Assembly (NCBI GenBank): GCA_033398695.1
Contig: JAWKAU010000250.1
Location: forward strand, 1-64,000
Reading direction: 5' to 3'
From: Orobanche coerulescens
Taxonomy: Eukaryota > Streptophyta > Magnoliopsida > Lamiales > Orobanchaceae
Length of the DNA stretch: 64,000 nucleotides
The notes beneath the pieces were generated by a model. That model was given only the letters and a program-made list of their open reading frames with translations. It made no database searches and was not told the origin of the DNA. The translations under genes and the position numbers were made by a program. Below are positions 25,201 through 37,700 of the stretch, piece after piece; position 1 is the stretch's first letter, and each line of letters starts with the position of its first letter.

Positions 25201-27738
25201 GTCTTGAATAAGGTTTCTAACGCTTGAGAATCGTCCCAATCGGATAAGTAACGAAGGATATTTGGTCAAGCAGTTTACGGTAAAAGTGAGGCCACGGCAG
25301 CGCAATTAGAGGAGGCCCCGATGAGCTTCTTTTTCCGGCACATGCCACCATTTCGGCAATATCTCCTTCGTTATTTATCGGATTGAGTGATTCTTGATGC
25401 TATGGGAGGCTAATTCAAAGGCCTACGACATGGGGCGAGATCGATACGATAATCGTCAATTTTGTGGACACTTAGGATGTTTTTGCCGTTTCTCAATTCT
25501 TTGTTCCTCCATTGTTTTGGCCATATCTCCTTCGCTATTCGTCCGATTGGGTCGAATCAAGCGGCGTTGGAAAGATTATTCAAAGTACTATAGATCTAAA
25601 AATTAAAATCGAAATTTGACTCCGGATTCATGGTGAGAGGATCAAATAAAAGGAAGGGCACATTCAGGATATATTCGGTGGATCCACAGTGATAGACTCT
25701 TGCAAATAACAAAATCTCATCACGGGACACTATAAATAAATATCCGTGCAATCCTGGACAAAAAAATTGAATTTTATTTGAAAATTTTTCAGGCGATTTT
25801 CCTAGGGGTACCCTAGAAATGATCGAAAGTTGGAAATTTTGGATTCGATTCGTAATCGATATTTGATGACATAAAGTTATAGGTCTTGAATAAGGTTTCT
25901 AACTCTTCGAGAATCGTCCCAATCGGATAAGTAACGAAGGATAATTGGTCAAAGCAGATTCGGTAAAAGTGAGGCCACGGCAGCGCAATTCGAGAGGCCC
26001 CGATGAGCTTCTTTTGGCACATGCCACCGTTTGGCAATTTCTCCTTCGTTATTTATCGGATTGAGTGATTCTTGATGCTATGGGAGGCTAATTCAAAGGC
26101 CTACGACATGGGCGAGATCGATACGATAATCGTCAATTTTGTGGACACTTCCCGATGTTTTTTGTCGTTTCTCAATTGCTGTTCCTCCATTGTTTTGGCC
26201 ATATCTCCTTCGTTATTCGTCCGATTGGGTCGAATCAAGCGGCGTTGGAAAGATTATTCAAAGTACTATAGATCTAAAAAATCAAAATCGAAATTTGACT
26301 CCCAGATTCATGGTGAGAGGCTCAAATAAAAGGAAGGGCACATTCTGGGATATATTCGGTGGATCCACAGGTGATAGACTCTTGAAAATAACAAAATCTC
26401 ATCACGGGACACTATAAATAAATATCCGTGCAATCCTGTACAAAAAAATTGAATTTTTATTTCGAAAATTTTTCAGACGATTTTCCCTAGGGGAAATGAT
26501 CGAAAGTTGGAAATTTTGGATTCTGATTCGTAATCGATATTTGATCGCATAAAGTTATAGGTATTCGAATAAGGTTTCTAACGCTTCGAGAATCGTCCCA
26601 ATCGGATAAGTAACGAAGGATATTTGGTCAAAACAGTTTCTGGTAAAAGTGAGGCCACGACAACGCAATTAGAGGAGGCCCCCGATGAGCTTCTTTTTCC
26701 GGCACATGCCACCATTTCGGCAATATCTCCTTCGTTATTTATCGGATTGAGTGATTCTTGATGCTATGGGAGGCTAATTCAAAGGCCTACGACATGGGGC
26801 GAGATCGATACGATAATCGTCAATTTTGTGGACACTTCCGGATGTTTTTTGCCGTTTCTCAATTGCTGTTCCTCCATTGTTTTGGCCATATCTCCTTCGC
26901 TATTCGTCCGATTGGGTCGAATCAAGCGGCGTTGGAAAGATTATTCAAAGTACTATAGATCTAAAAAATTAAAATCGAAATTTGACTCCCGGATTCATGG
27001 TGAGAGGATCAAATAAAAGGAAGGGCACATTCTGGGATATATTCGGTGGATCCACAGGTGATAGACTCTTGCAAATAACAAAATCTCATCACGGGACACT
27101 ATAAATAAATATCCGTGCAATCCTGGACAAAAAAATTGAATTTTTATTTCGAAAATTTTGAAGCGATTTTCCCTAGGTACCTAGAAATGATCGAAAGTTG
27201 GAAATTTTGGATTCTGATTCGTAATCGATATTTGATGACATAAAGTTATAGGTCTTCGAATAAGGTTTCTAACTCTTCGAGAATCGTCCCAATCGGATAA
27301 GTAACGAAGGATAATTGGTCAAAACAGTTTCTGGTAAAAGTGAGGCCACGACGACGCAATTCGAGGAGGCCCCCGATGAGCTTCTTTTTCCGGCACATGC
27401 CACCGTTTCGGCAATTTCTCCTTCGTTATTTATCGGATTGAGTGATTCTTGATGCTATGGGAGGCTAATTCAAAGGCCTACGACATGGGGCGAGATCGAT
27501 ACGATAATCGTCAATTTTGTGGACACTTCCCGATGTTTTTTGCCGTTTCTCAATTGCTGTTCCTCCATTGTTTTGGCCATATCTCCTTCGTTATTCGTCC
27601 GATTGGGTCGAATCAAGCGGCGTTGGAAAGATTATTCAAAGTACTATAGATCTAAAAAATCAAAATCGAAATTTGACTCCCGGATTCATGGTGAGAGGCT
27701 CAAATAAAAGGAAGGGCACATTCTTGGATATATTCGGT
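20885..27738 (+). repeat. Dimeric higher-order repeat, five copies (~1.37 kb each)
   Basis: Dimers: 20885-22258, 22259-23640, 23641-25004, 25005-26360, 26361-27738. The first monomer of each pair carries CGCTATTCGTCC, AATTAAAATC and AGAGGATCAAAT. The second carries CAATTCGAG in place of CAATTAGAG, and in most copies CTTCCCGATG, CCCAGATTC and CTTGAAAATAAC. The second monomer of copy 3 (24320-25004) departs from this (CTTCCGGATG, GATTCATCGG changed upstream) and looks like a conversion product. The final monomer ends with the CATTCTTGG and TTGCAAACAAC markers that introduce sub-array C. Confidence 0.87.
24100..26110 (+). other. Patch dense in small indels at CG/CHG sites
   Basis: Within the dimer array these ~2 kb differ from sister copies by many one- to three-base changes. 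Examples are CTTAGGATG for CTTCCGGATG, CATGCAGGAT for CATTCTGGGAT, AATCACGGAC for AATCCTGGAC, TTTGAAAA for TTTCGAAAA, GATTCGATTCG for GATTCTGATTCG, and GGTCTTGAATAA for GGTCTTCGAATAA. The same substitutes recur in other, unrelated monomer classes elsewhere. They are more likely consensus errors than biology. Confidence 0.6.
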
Positions 27739-28325
27739 GGATCCACAGGTGATAGACTCTTGCAAACAACAAAATCTCATCACGGGGAAATTTTGGATTC
27801 CGATTCTTAATCGATATTTGATCGCATAAAGTTATAGGTCTTCGAATAAGGTTTCTAACGCTTCGAGAATCGTCCCAATCGGATAAGTAACGAAGGAGAT
27901 ATGGTCAAAACAGTTTCTGGTAAAAGTGAGGCCACGGCGACGCAATTAGAGGAGGCCCCCGATGAGCTTCTTTTTCCGGCACATGCCACCGTTTCGGCCA
28001 TATCTCCTTCGTTATTTATCGGATTGGGTCGATTCTTGATGCTATGGGAGGCTAATTCAAAGGCCTACGACATGGGGTGAGATTGATACGATAATCATCA
28101 ATTTTGTGGACACTTCCGGATGTTTTTTGCCGTTTCTCAATTGCTGTTCCTCCATTGTTTTGGCCATATCTCCTTCGTTATTCGTCCGATTGGGTCGAAT
28201 CAAGCGGCGTTGGAAATATTATTCAAATTACTATAGATCTAAAAAATCAAAATAGAAATTTGACTCCCGGATTCATGGTGAGAGGCTCAAATAAAAGGAA
28301 GGGCACATTCTGGGATATATTCGGT
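27739..28325 (+). repeat. Representative J monomer with 113-bp deletion
   Basis: After CATCACGGG the sequence jumps directly to GAAATTTTGGATT (junction 27784-27790), removing the TATAAATA element, the A/T tracts and the 20-bp palindrome. All five J units share this junction and a linked change, GATTCTTAATCG for GATTCGTAATCG, so they descend from one event. The other junctions are at 36566, 41993, 50608 and 60811. Units: 36521-37099, 41948-42530, 50563-51149, 60766-61352. Confidence 0.92.
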
Positions 28326-28906
28326 GGATCCACAGGTGATAGACTCTTGCAAATAACAAAATCTCATCACGGGACACGATAAATAAATATCCGTGCAATC
28401 CTGGACAAAAAAATTGAATTTTTATTTCGGAAATTTTTCAGGCGATTTTCCCTAGGGGTACCTCTAGGAGAAATGATCGAAAGTTGGAAATTTTGGATTC
28501 CGATTCGTAATCGATATTTGATCGCATAAAGTTATAGGTCTTCGAATAAGGTTTCTAACGCTTCGAGAATCGTCCCAATCGGATAAGTAACGAAGGAGAT
28601 ATGGTCAAAACAGTTTCTGGTAAAAGTGAGGCCACGACGACGCAATTAGAGGAGGCCCCCGATGAGCTTCTTTTTCCGGCACATGCCACCGTTTCGGTAA
28701 TATCTCCTTCGTTATTTATCGGATTGGGTCGATTCTTGTTTTGGCCATATCTCCTTCGTTATTCGTCCGATTGGGTCGAATCAAGCGGCGTTGAAAATAT
28801 TATTAAAATTACTATAGATCTAAAAAATCAAAATCGAAATTTGACTCCCAGATTCATGGTGAGAGGCTCAAATAAAAGGAAGGGCACATTCTGGGATATA
28901 TTCGGT
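28326..28906 (+). repeat. Representative D monomer with 119-bp deletion
   Basis: GGGTCGATTCTTG is joined directly to TTTTGGCCATATC (junction about 28735-28745), deleting the TGGGAGGCTAATTC and GTGGACACTTCC blocks. A TTG triplet is shared by both ends. Nine units share the junction: 28326, 32424, 37100, 42531, 44541, 46461, 51150, 53184 and 61353 (start coordinates). Most also have CACGATAAATAA just downstream, in place of CACTATAAATAA. The deletion fuses two reading frames into a 120-codon open frame in several copies, which I regard as incidental. Confidence 0.92.
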
Positions 28907-29605
28907 GGATCCACAGGTGATAGACTCTTGCAAATAACAAAATCTCATCACGGGACACGATAAATAAATATCCGTGCAATCCTGGACAAAAAAATTGAAT
29001 TTTTATTTCGGAAATTTTTCAGGCGATTTTCCCTAGGGGTACCTATAGGAGAAATGATCGAAAGTTGGAAATTTTGGATTCCGATTCGTAATCGATATTT
29101 GATCGCATAAAGTAATAGGTCTTCGAATAAGGTTTCTAACGCTTCGAGAATCGTCCCAATCGGATAAGTAACGAAGGAGATATGGTCAAGCGATTTACGG
29201 TAAAAGTGAGGCCACGGCAGCGCAATTAGAGGAGGCCCCCGATGAGCTTCTTTTTCCGGCACATGCCACCGTTTCGGTAATATCTCCTTCGTTATTTATC
29301 GGAATGGGTCGATTCTTGATGCTATGAGAGGCTAATTCAAAGGCCTACGACATGGGGTGAGATCGATACGATAATCGTCAATTTTGTGGACACTTCCGGA
29401 TGTTTTTTGCCGTTCCTCAATTGCTGTTCCTCCATTGTTTTGGCCATATCTCCTTCGTTATTCGTCCGATTGGGTCGAATCAAGCGGAGTTGGAAAGATT
29501 ATTCAAAGTACTATACATCTAAAAAATCAAAATCGAAATTTGACTCTCGGATTCATGGTGAGAGGCTCAAATAAAAAGAAGGGCACATTCTGGGATATAT
29601 TCGGT

Positions 29606-30363
29606 GGATCCACAGGTGATAGACTCTTGCAAATAATAAAATCTCATCACGGGACACTATAAATAAATATCCGTGCAATCCTGGACAAAAAAATTGAATT
29701 TTTATTTCGAAAATTTTTCAGCGATTTTCCACAAGGTACCCCTAGGGGAAATGATCGAAAGTTGGAAATTTTGGATTCTGATTCGTAATCAATATTTGAT
29801 CACATAAAGTTATAGGTCTTCGAATAAGGTTTCTAACGCTTTGAGAATCGTCCCAATCGGATAAGTAACGAAGGAGATATGGTCAAAACATTTTCTGGTA
29901 AAAGTGAGGCCACGACGACGCAATTAGAGGAGGCCCCGATGAGCTTCTTTGTCCGGCACATGCCACCGTTTCGGCAATATCTCCTTCGTTATTTATCAGA
30001 TTGGGTCGATTCTTGCTGCGATGGGAGGATTTCGGTAATATCTCCTTCGTTATTTATCGGATTTGATCGATTCTTGATGCTATGGGAGGCTAATTCAAAG
30101 GCCTACGACATGGGGTGAGATCGATACGATAATCGTCAATTTTGTGGACACTTCCGAATGTTTTTTGCCGTTTCTCAACTGCTGTTCCTCCATTATTTTG
30201 GCCATATCTCCTTCGTTATTCGTCCGATTGGGTCGAATCAAGCGGAGTTGGAAAGATTATTCAAAGTACTATACATCTAAAAAATCAAAATCGAAATTTG
30301 ACTCTCGGATTCATGGTGAGAGGCTCAAATAAAAAGAAGGGCACATTCTGGGATATATTCGGT
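29606..30363 (+). repeat. Representative alpha monomer with ~60-bp internal duplication
   Basis: The segment from TTCGGCAATATCTCC to GATGGGAGGA (29970-30030) is followed at once by a diverged second copy starting TTCGGTAATATC (30031), which raises the length to 758 bp. The copies differ by CAGATTGGG/CGGATTTGA and CTGCGATG/ATGCTATG, so the duplication is not recent or joined two variants. Alpha units start at 29606, 33701, 39832 and 47735; beta units at 38381, 43788, 52425 and 54458. Confidence 0.88.
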
Positions 30364-31741
30364 GGATCCACAGGTGATAGACTCTTGCAAATAACAAAAT
30401 CTCATCACGGGACACTATAAATAAATATCCGTGCAATCCTGGACAAAAAAATTGAATTTTTATTTCGAAAATTTTTCAAGCGATTTTCCCTCGGGGTACC
30501 CCTAGGGGAAATGATCGAAAGTTGGAAATTTTGGATTCTGATTCGTAATCAATATTTGATCACATAAAGTTATAGGTCTTCGAATAAGGTTTCTAACGCT
30601 TTGAGAATCGTCCCAATCGGATAAGTAACGAAGGATATATGGTCAAAACAATTTCTGGTAAAAATGAGGTCACGACGACGCAATTAGAGGAGGCCCCCGA
30701 TGAGCTTCTTTTTCCGGCACATGCCACCGTTTCGGAAATATCTCCTTCGTTATTTATCGGATTGGGTCGATTCTTGATGCTATGGGAGGCTAATTCAAAG
30801 GCCTACGACATGGGGCGAGATCGATACGATAATAGTCAATTTTGTGGACACTTCCGGATGTTTTTTGCCGTTTCTCAATTGCTGTTCCTCCATTGTTTTG
30901 GCCATATCTCCTTCGTTATTCGTCCGATTGGGTCGAATCAAGCGGCGTTGGAAAGATTATTCAAAGTACTATAGATCTAAAAAATCAAAATCGAAATTTG
31001 ACTCCCGGATTCATGGTGAGAGGCTCAAATAAAAGGAAGGGCACATTCTGGGATATATTCGGTGGATCCACAGGTGATAGACTCTTGCAAATAACAAAAT
31101 ATCATCACGGCACACTATAAATAAATATCCGTGCAATCTGGACAAAAAAATTGAATTTTTATTTGAAAATTTTTCAGGCGATTTTCCCTAGGAAATGATC
31201 GAAAGTTGGAAATTTTGGATTCGATTAAATGTCGATATTTGATCGCATAAAGTTATAGGTCTTGAATAAGGTTTCTAACGCTTGAGAATCGTCCCAATCG
31301 GATAAGTAACGAAGGATATTTGCTCAAAGCGATTTGGTAAAAGTGAGGCCACGACGACGCAATTAGAGGAGGCCCCCGATGAGCTTCTTTTTCCGGCACA
31401 TGCCACCATTTCGGCAATATCTCCTTCGTTATTTATCGGATTGAGTAATTCTTGATGCTATGGGAGGCTAATTCAAAGGCCTACGACATGGGGAGAGATC
31501 GATACGATAATCGTCAATTTTGTGGACACTTCCGGATGTTTTTTGCCGTTTCTCAATTGCTGTTCCTCCATTGTTTTGGCCATATCTCCTTCGTTATTCG
31601 TCCGATTGGGTCGAATCAAGCGGCGTTGGAAAGATTATTCAAAGTACTATAGATTTAAAAAATCAAAATCGAAATTTGACTCCCGGATTCATGGTGAGAG
31701 GCTCAAATAAAAGGAAGGGCACATTCTGGGATATATTCGGT

Positions 31742-34700
31742 GGATCCACAGGTGATAGACTCTTGCAAATAACAAAATATCATCACGGAACACTATAAAT
31801 AAATATCCGTGCAATCCTGGACAAAAAAATTGAATTTTTATTTCGAAAATTTTTCAGGCGATTTTCCCTAGGGGAAATGATCGAAAGTTGGAAATTTTGG
31901 ATTCGATTAAATCGATATTTGATCGCATAAAGTTATAGGTCTTGAATAAGGTTTCTAACGCTTCGAGAATCGTCCCAATCGGATAAGTAACGAAGGATAT
32001 TTGGTCAAAACAGTTTCGGTAAAAGTGAGGCCACGGCAGCGCAATTAGAGGAGGCCCCCGATGAGCTTCTTTTTCCGGCACATGCCACCATTTCGGCAAT
32101 ATCTCCTTCGTTATTTATCGGATTGAGTGATTCTTGATGCTATGGGAGGCTAATTCAAAGGCCTACGACATGGGGCGAGATCAATACGATAATCGTCAAT
32201 TTTGTGGACACTTCCGGATGTTTTTTGCCGTTTCTCAATTGCTGTTCCTCCATTGTTTTGGCCATATCTCCTTCGTTATTCGTCCGATTGGGTCGAATCA
32301 AGCGGCGTTGTAAAGATTATTCAAATTACTATAGATCTAAAAAATCAAAATAGAAATTTGACTCCCGGATTCATGGTGAGAGGCTCAAATAAAAGGAAGG
32401 GCACATTCTGGGATATATTCGGTGGATCCACAGGTGATAGACTCTTGCAAATAACAAAATCTCATTACGGGACACGATAAATAAATATCCGTGCAATCCT
32501 AGACAAAAAAATTGAATTTTTATTTCGGAAATTTTTCAGGCGATTTTCCCTAGGGGTACCTCTAGGAGAAATGATCGAAAGTTGGAAATTTTGGATTAGG
32601 TCGATTGTCGATATTTGATCGCATAAAGTTATAGGTCTTCGAATAAGGTTTCTAACGCTTGAGAATCGTCCCAATCGGATAAGTAACGAAGGAGATATGG
32701 TCAAAGCGATTTTGGTAAAAGTGAGGCCACGACGAGCGCAATTAGAGGAGGCCCCGATGAGCTTCTTTTCGGGCACATGCCACCCGTTTGATAATATCTC
32801 CTTCGTTATTTATCGGATTGGGTCGATTCTTGTTTTGGCCATATCTCCTTCGTTATTCGTCCGATTGGGTCGAATCAAGCGGCGTTGAAAATATTATTAA
32901 AATTACTATAGATCTAAAAAATCAAAATCGAAATTTGACTCCCGGATTCATGGTGAGAGGCTCAAATAAAAGGAAGGGCACATTTTGGGATATATTCGGT
33001 GGATCCACAGGTGATAGACTCTTGCAAATAACAAAATCTCATCACGGGACATGATAAATAAATATCCGTGCAATCCTGGACAAAAAAATTGAATTTTTAT
33101 TTCGGAAATTTTTCAGGCGATTTTCCCTAGGGGTACCTCTAGAAGAAATGATCGAAAGTTGGAAATTTTGGATTCCGATTCGTAATCGATATTTGATCGC
33201 ATAAAGTAATAGGTCTTCGAATAAGGTTTCTAACGCTTCGAGAATCGTCCCAATCGGATAAGTAACGAAGGAGATATGGTCAAAACAGTTTCTGGTAAAA
33301 GTGAGGCCACGACGACGCAATTAGAGGAGGCCCCCGATGAGCTTCTTTTTCCGGCACATGCCACCGTTTCGGTAATATCTCCTTCGTTATTTATCGGAAT
33401 GGGTCGATTCTTGATGCTATGGGAGGCTAATTCAAAGGCCTACGACATGGGGTGAGATCGATACGATAATCGTCAATTTTGTGGACACTTCCGGATGTTT
33501 TTTGCCGCTCCTCAATTGCTGTTCCTCCATTGTTTTGGCCATATCTCCTTCGTTATTCGTCCGATTGGGTCGAATCAAGCGGAGTTGGAAAGATTATTCA
33601 AAGTACTATACATCTAAAAAATCAAAATCGAAATTTGACTCTCGGATTCATGGTGAGAGGCTCAAATAAAAAGAAGGGCACATTCTGGGATATATTCGGT
33701 GGATCCACAGGTGATAGACTCTTGCAAATAACAAAATCTCATCACGGGACACTATAAATAAATATCCGTGCAATCTGGACAAAAAAATTGAATTTTTATT
33801 TGAAAATTTTTCAGCGATTTTCCCTAGGGGTACCCCTAGGGGAAATGATCGAAAGTTGGAAATTTTGGATTCTGATTCGTAATCAATATTTGATCACATA
33901 AAGTTATAGGTCTTCGAATAAGGTTTCTAACGCTTTGAGAATCGTCCCGATCGGATAAGTAACGAAGGAGATAAGGACAAAACATAATATGGTAAAAGTG
34001 AGTCCAAGACGACCCAATTACGGAGGCCTCGATGAGCTTCTTTGTCCGGCCATGCCACCGTTTCGGCAATATCTCCTTCGTTATTTATCAGATTGGGTCG
34101 ATTCTTGCTGCGATGGGAGGATTTCGGTAATATCTCCTTCGTTATTTATCGGATTTGATCGATTCTTGATGCTATGGGAGGCTAATTCAAAGGCCTACGA
34201 CATGGGGTGAGATCGATGCGATAATCGTCAATTTTGTGGACACTTCCGAATGTTTTTTGCCGTTTCTCAACTGCTGTTCCTCCATTGTTTTGGCCATATC
34301 TCCTTCGTTATTCGTCCGATTGGGTCGAATCAAGCGGAGTTGGAAAGATTATTCAAAGTACTATATATCTAAAAAATCAAAATCGAAATTTGACTCTCGG
34401 ATTCATGGTGAGAGGCTCAAATAAAAAGAAGGGCACATTCTGGGATATATTCGGTGGATCCACAGGTGATAGACTCTTGCAAATAACAAAATCTCATCAC
34501 GGGACACTATAAATAAATATCCGTGCAATCCTGGACAAAAAAATTGAATTTTTATTTCGAAAATTTTTCAAGCGATTTTTCCTAGGGGTACCCCTAGGGG
34601 AAATGATCGAAAGTTGGAAATTTTGGATTCTGATTCGTAATCAATATTTGATCACATAAAGTTATAGGTCTTCGAATAAGGTTTCTAACGCTTTGAGAAT

Positions 34701-37700
34701 CGTCCCAATCGGATAAGTAACGAAGGATATATGGTCAAAACAATTTCTGGTAAAAATGAGGTCACGACGACGCAATTAGAGGAGGCCCCCGATGAGCTTC
34801 TTTTTCCGGCACATGCCACCGTTTCGGCAATATCTCCTTCGTTATTTATCGGATTGGGTCGATTCTTGATGATATGGGAGGCTAATTCAAAGGCCTACGA
34901 CATGGGGCGAGATCGATACGATAATCGTCAATTTTGTGGACACTTCCGGATGTTTTTTGCCGTTTCTCAATTGCTGTTCCTCCATTGTTTTGGCCATATC
35001 TCCTTCGTTATTCGTCCGATTGGGTCGAATCAAGCGGCGTTGGAAAGATTATTCAAAGTACTATAGATCTAAAAAATCAAAATCGAAATTTGACTCCCGG
35101 ATTCATGGTGAGAGGCTCAAATAAAAGGAAGGGCACATTCTGGGATATATTCGGTGGATCCACAGGTGATAGACTCTTGCAAATAACAAAATATCATCAC
35201 GGAACACTATAAATAAATATCCGTGCAATCCTGGACAAAAAAATTGAATTTTTATTTCGAAAATTTTTCGGCGATTTTCCTAGGGAAATGATCGAAAGTT
35301 GGAAATTTTGGATTCGATTCGTAATCGATATTTGATCGCATAAAGTTATAGGTCTTCGAATAAGGTTTCTAACGCTTCGAGAATCGTCCCAATCGGATAA
35401 GTAACGAAGGATATTTGGTCAAAACAGTTTCTGGTAAAAGTGAGGCCACGACGACGCAATTAGAGGAGGCCCCCGATGAGCTTCTTTTTCCGGCACATGC
35501 CACCATTTCGGCAATATCTCCTTCGTTATTTATCGGATTGAGTGATTCTTGATGCTATGGGAGGCTAATTCAAAGGCCTACGACATGGGGCGAGATCGAT
35601 ACGATAATCGTCAATTTTGTGGACACTTCCGGATGTTTTTTGCCGTTTCTCAATTGCTGTTCCTCCATTGTTTTGGCCATATCTCCTTCGTTATTCGTCC
35701 GATTGGGTCGAATCAAGCGGCGTTGTAAAGATTATTCAAATTACTATAGATCTAAAAAATCAAAATCGAAATTTGACTCCCGGATTCATGGTGAGAGGCT
35801 CAAATAAAAGGAAGGGCACATTCTTGGATATATTCGGTGGATCCACAGGTGATAGACTCTTGCAAATAACAAAATATCATCACGGAACACTATAAATAAA
35901 TATCCGTGCAATCCTGGATAAAAATATTGTATTTTTATTTCGAAAATTTTTCAGGCGTTTTTCCCTTGGGGAAATGATCGAAAGTTGGAAATTTTGGATT
36001 CTGATTCGTAATCGATATTTGATCGCATAAAGTTATAGGTCTTGAATAAGGTTTCTAACGCTGAGAATCGTCCCAATCGGATAAGTAACGAAGGATATTT
36101 GGTCAAAGCAGTTTACGGTAAAAGTGAGGCCACGGCAGCGCAATTAGAGGAGGCCCCGATGAGCTTCTTTTTCGGCACATGCCACCATTTCGGCAATATC
36201 TCCTTCGTTATTTATCGGATTGAGTGATTCTTGATGCTATGGGAGGCTAATTCAAAGGCCTACGACATGGGGCGAGATCGATACGATAATCGTCAATTTT
36301 GTGGACACTTCCGGATGTTTTTTGCCGTTTCTCAATTGCTGTTCCTCCATTGTTTTGGCCATATCTCCTTCGTTATTCGTCCGATTGGGTCGAATCAAGC
36401 GGCGTTGTAAAGATTATTCAAATTACTATAGATCTAAAAAATCAAAATCGAAATTTGACTCCCGGATTCATGGTGAGAGGCTCAAATAAAAGGAAGGGCA
36501 CATTCTTGGATATATTCGGTGGATCCACAGGTGATAGACTCTTGCAAACAACAAAATCTCATCACGGGGAAATTTTGGATTCCGATTCTTAATCGATATT
36601 TGATCGCATAAAGTTATAGGTCTTCGAATAAGGTTTCTAACGCTTCAAGAATCGTCCCAATCGGATAAGTAACGAAGGAGATATGGTCAAAACAGTTTCT
36701 GAGGCCACGACGACGCAATTAGAGGAGAGGCCCCCGATGAGCTTCTTTTTCCGGCACATGCCACCGTTTGATAATATCTCCTTCGTTATTTATCGGATTG
36801 GGTCGATTCTTGCTGCTATGGGAGGCTAATTCAAAGGCCTACGACATGGGGTGAGATCGATACGATAATCGTCAATTTTGTGGACACTTCCGGATGTTTT
36901 TTGCCGTTTCTCAATTGGTGTTCCTCCATTGTTTTGGCCATATCTCCTTCGTTATTCGTCCGATTGGGTCGAATCAAGCGGCGTTGGAAATATTATTCAA
37001 ATTACTATAGATCTAAAAAATCAAAATAGAAATTTGACTCCCGGATTCATGGTGAGAGGCTCAAATAAAAGGAAGGGCACATTCTGGGATATATTCGGTA
37101 GATCCACAGGTGATAGACTCTTGCAAATAACAAAATCTCATCACGGGACACGATAAATAAATATCCGTGCAATCCTGGACAAAAAAATTGAATTTTTATT
37201 TCGGAAATTTTTCAGGCGATTTTCCCTAGGGGTACCTCTAGGAGAAATGATCGAAAGTTGGAAATTTTGGATTCCGATTCGTAATCGATATTTGATCGCA
37301 TAAAGTTATAGGTCTTCGAATATGGTTTCTAACGCTTCAAGAATCGTCCCAATCGGATAAGTAACGAAGGAGATATGGTCAAAACAGTTTCTGGTAAAAG
37401 TGAGGCCACGACGACGCGATTAGAGGAGGCCCCCGATGAGCTTCTTTTTCCGGCACATGCCACCGTTTCGGCCATATCTCCTTCGTTATTTATCGGATTG
37501 GGTCGATTCTTGTTTTGGCCATATCTCCTTCGTTATTCGTCCGATTGGGTCGAATCAAGTGGCGTTGGAAATATTATTAAAATTACTATAGATCTAAAAA
37601 ATCAAAATCGAAATTTGACTCCCGGATTCATGGTGAGAGGCTCAAATAAAAGGAAGGGCACATTATGGGATATATTCGGTGGATCCACATGTGATAGACT

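Larger units (their letters stand above)
27739..36520 (+). repeat. Sub-array C, block 1: J-D-g-alpha-r-s-t, then D-g-alpha-r-s-t
   Basis: Monomers: J 27739-28325, D 28326-28906, g 28907-29605, alpha 29606-30363, r 30364-31063, s 31064-31741, t 31742-32423, D 32424-33000, g 33001-33700, alpha 33701-34455, r 34456-35155, s 35156-35838, t 35839-36520. Classes are defined by length plus markers. J has the 113-bp deletion and D the 119-bp deletion. g has GGAATGGGTCG with GGAGTTGG. Alpha has the ~60-bp duplication. r has GAGGTCACG and GGCGTTGG with AATATCATCACGG. s and t lack one arm of the palindrome or show shortened forms. The second half lacks J. Confidence 0.85.

Noticed and set aside
20885..27738. 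Regularly spaced identical motifs as a CRISPR array
   Set aside because: The intervals between motifs are themselves the same repeated sequence, not unique short spacers, and no cas-like gene is present.
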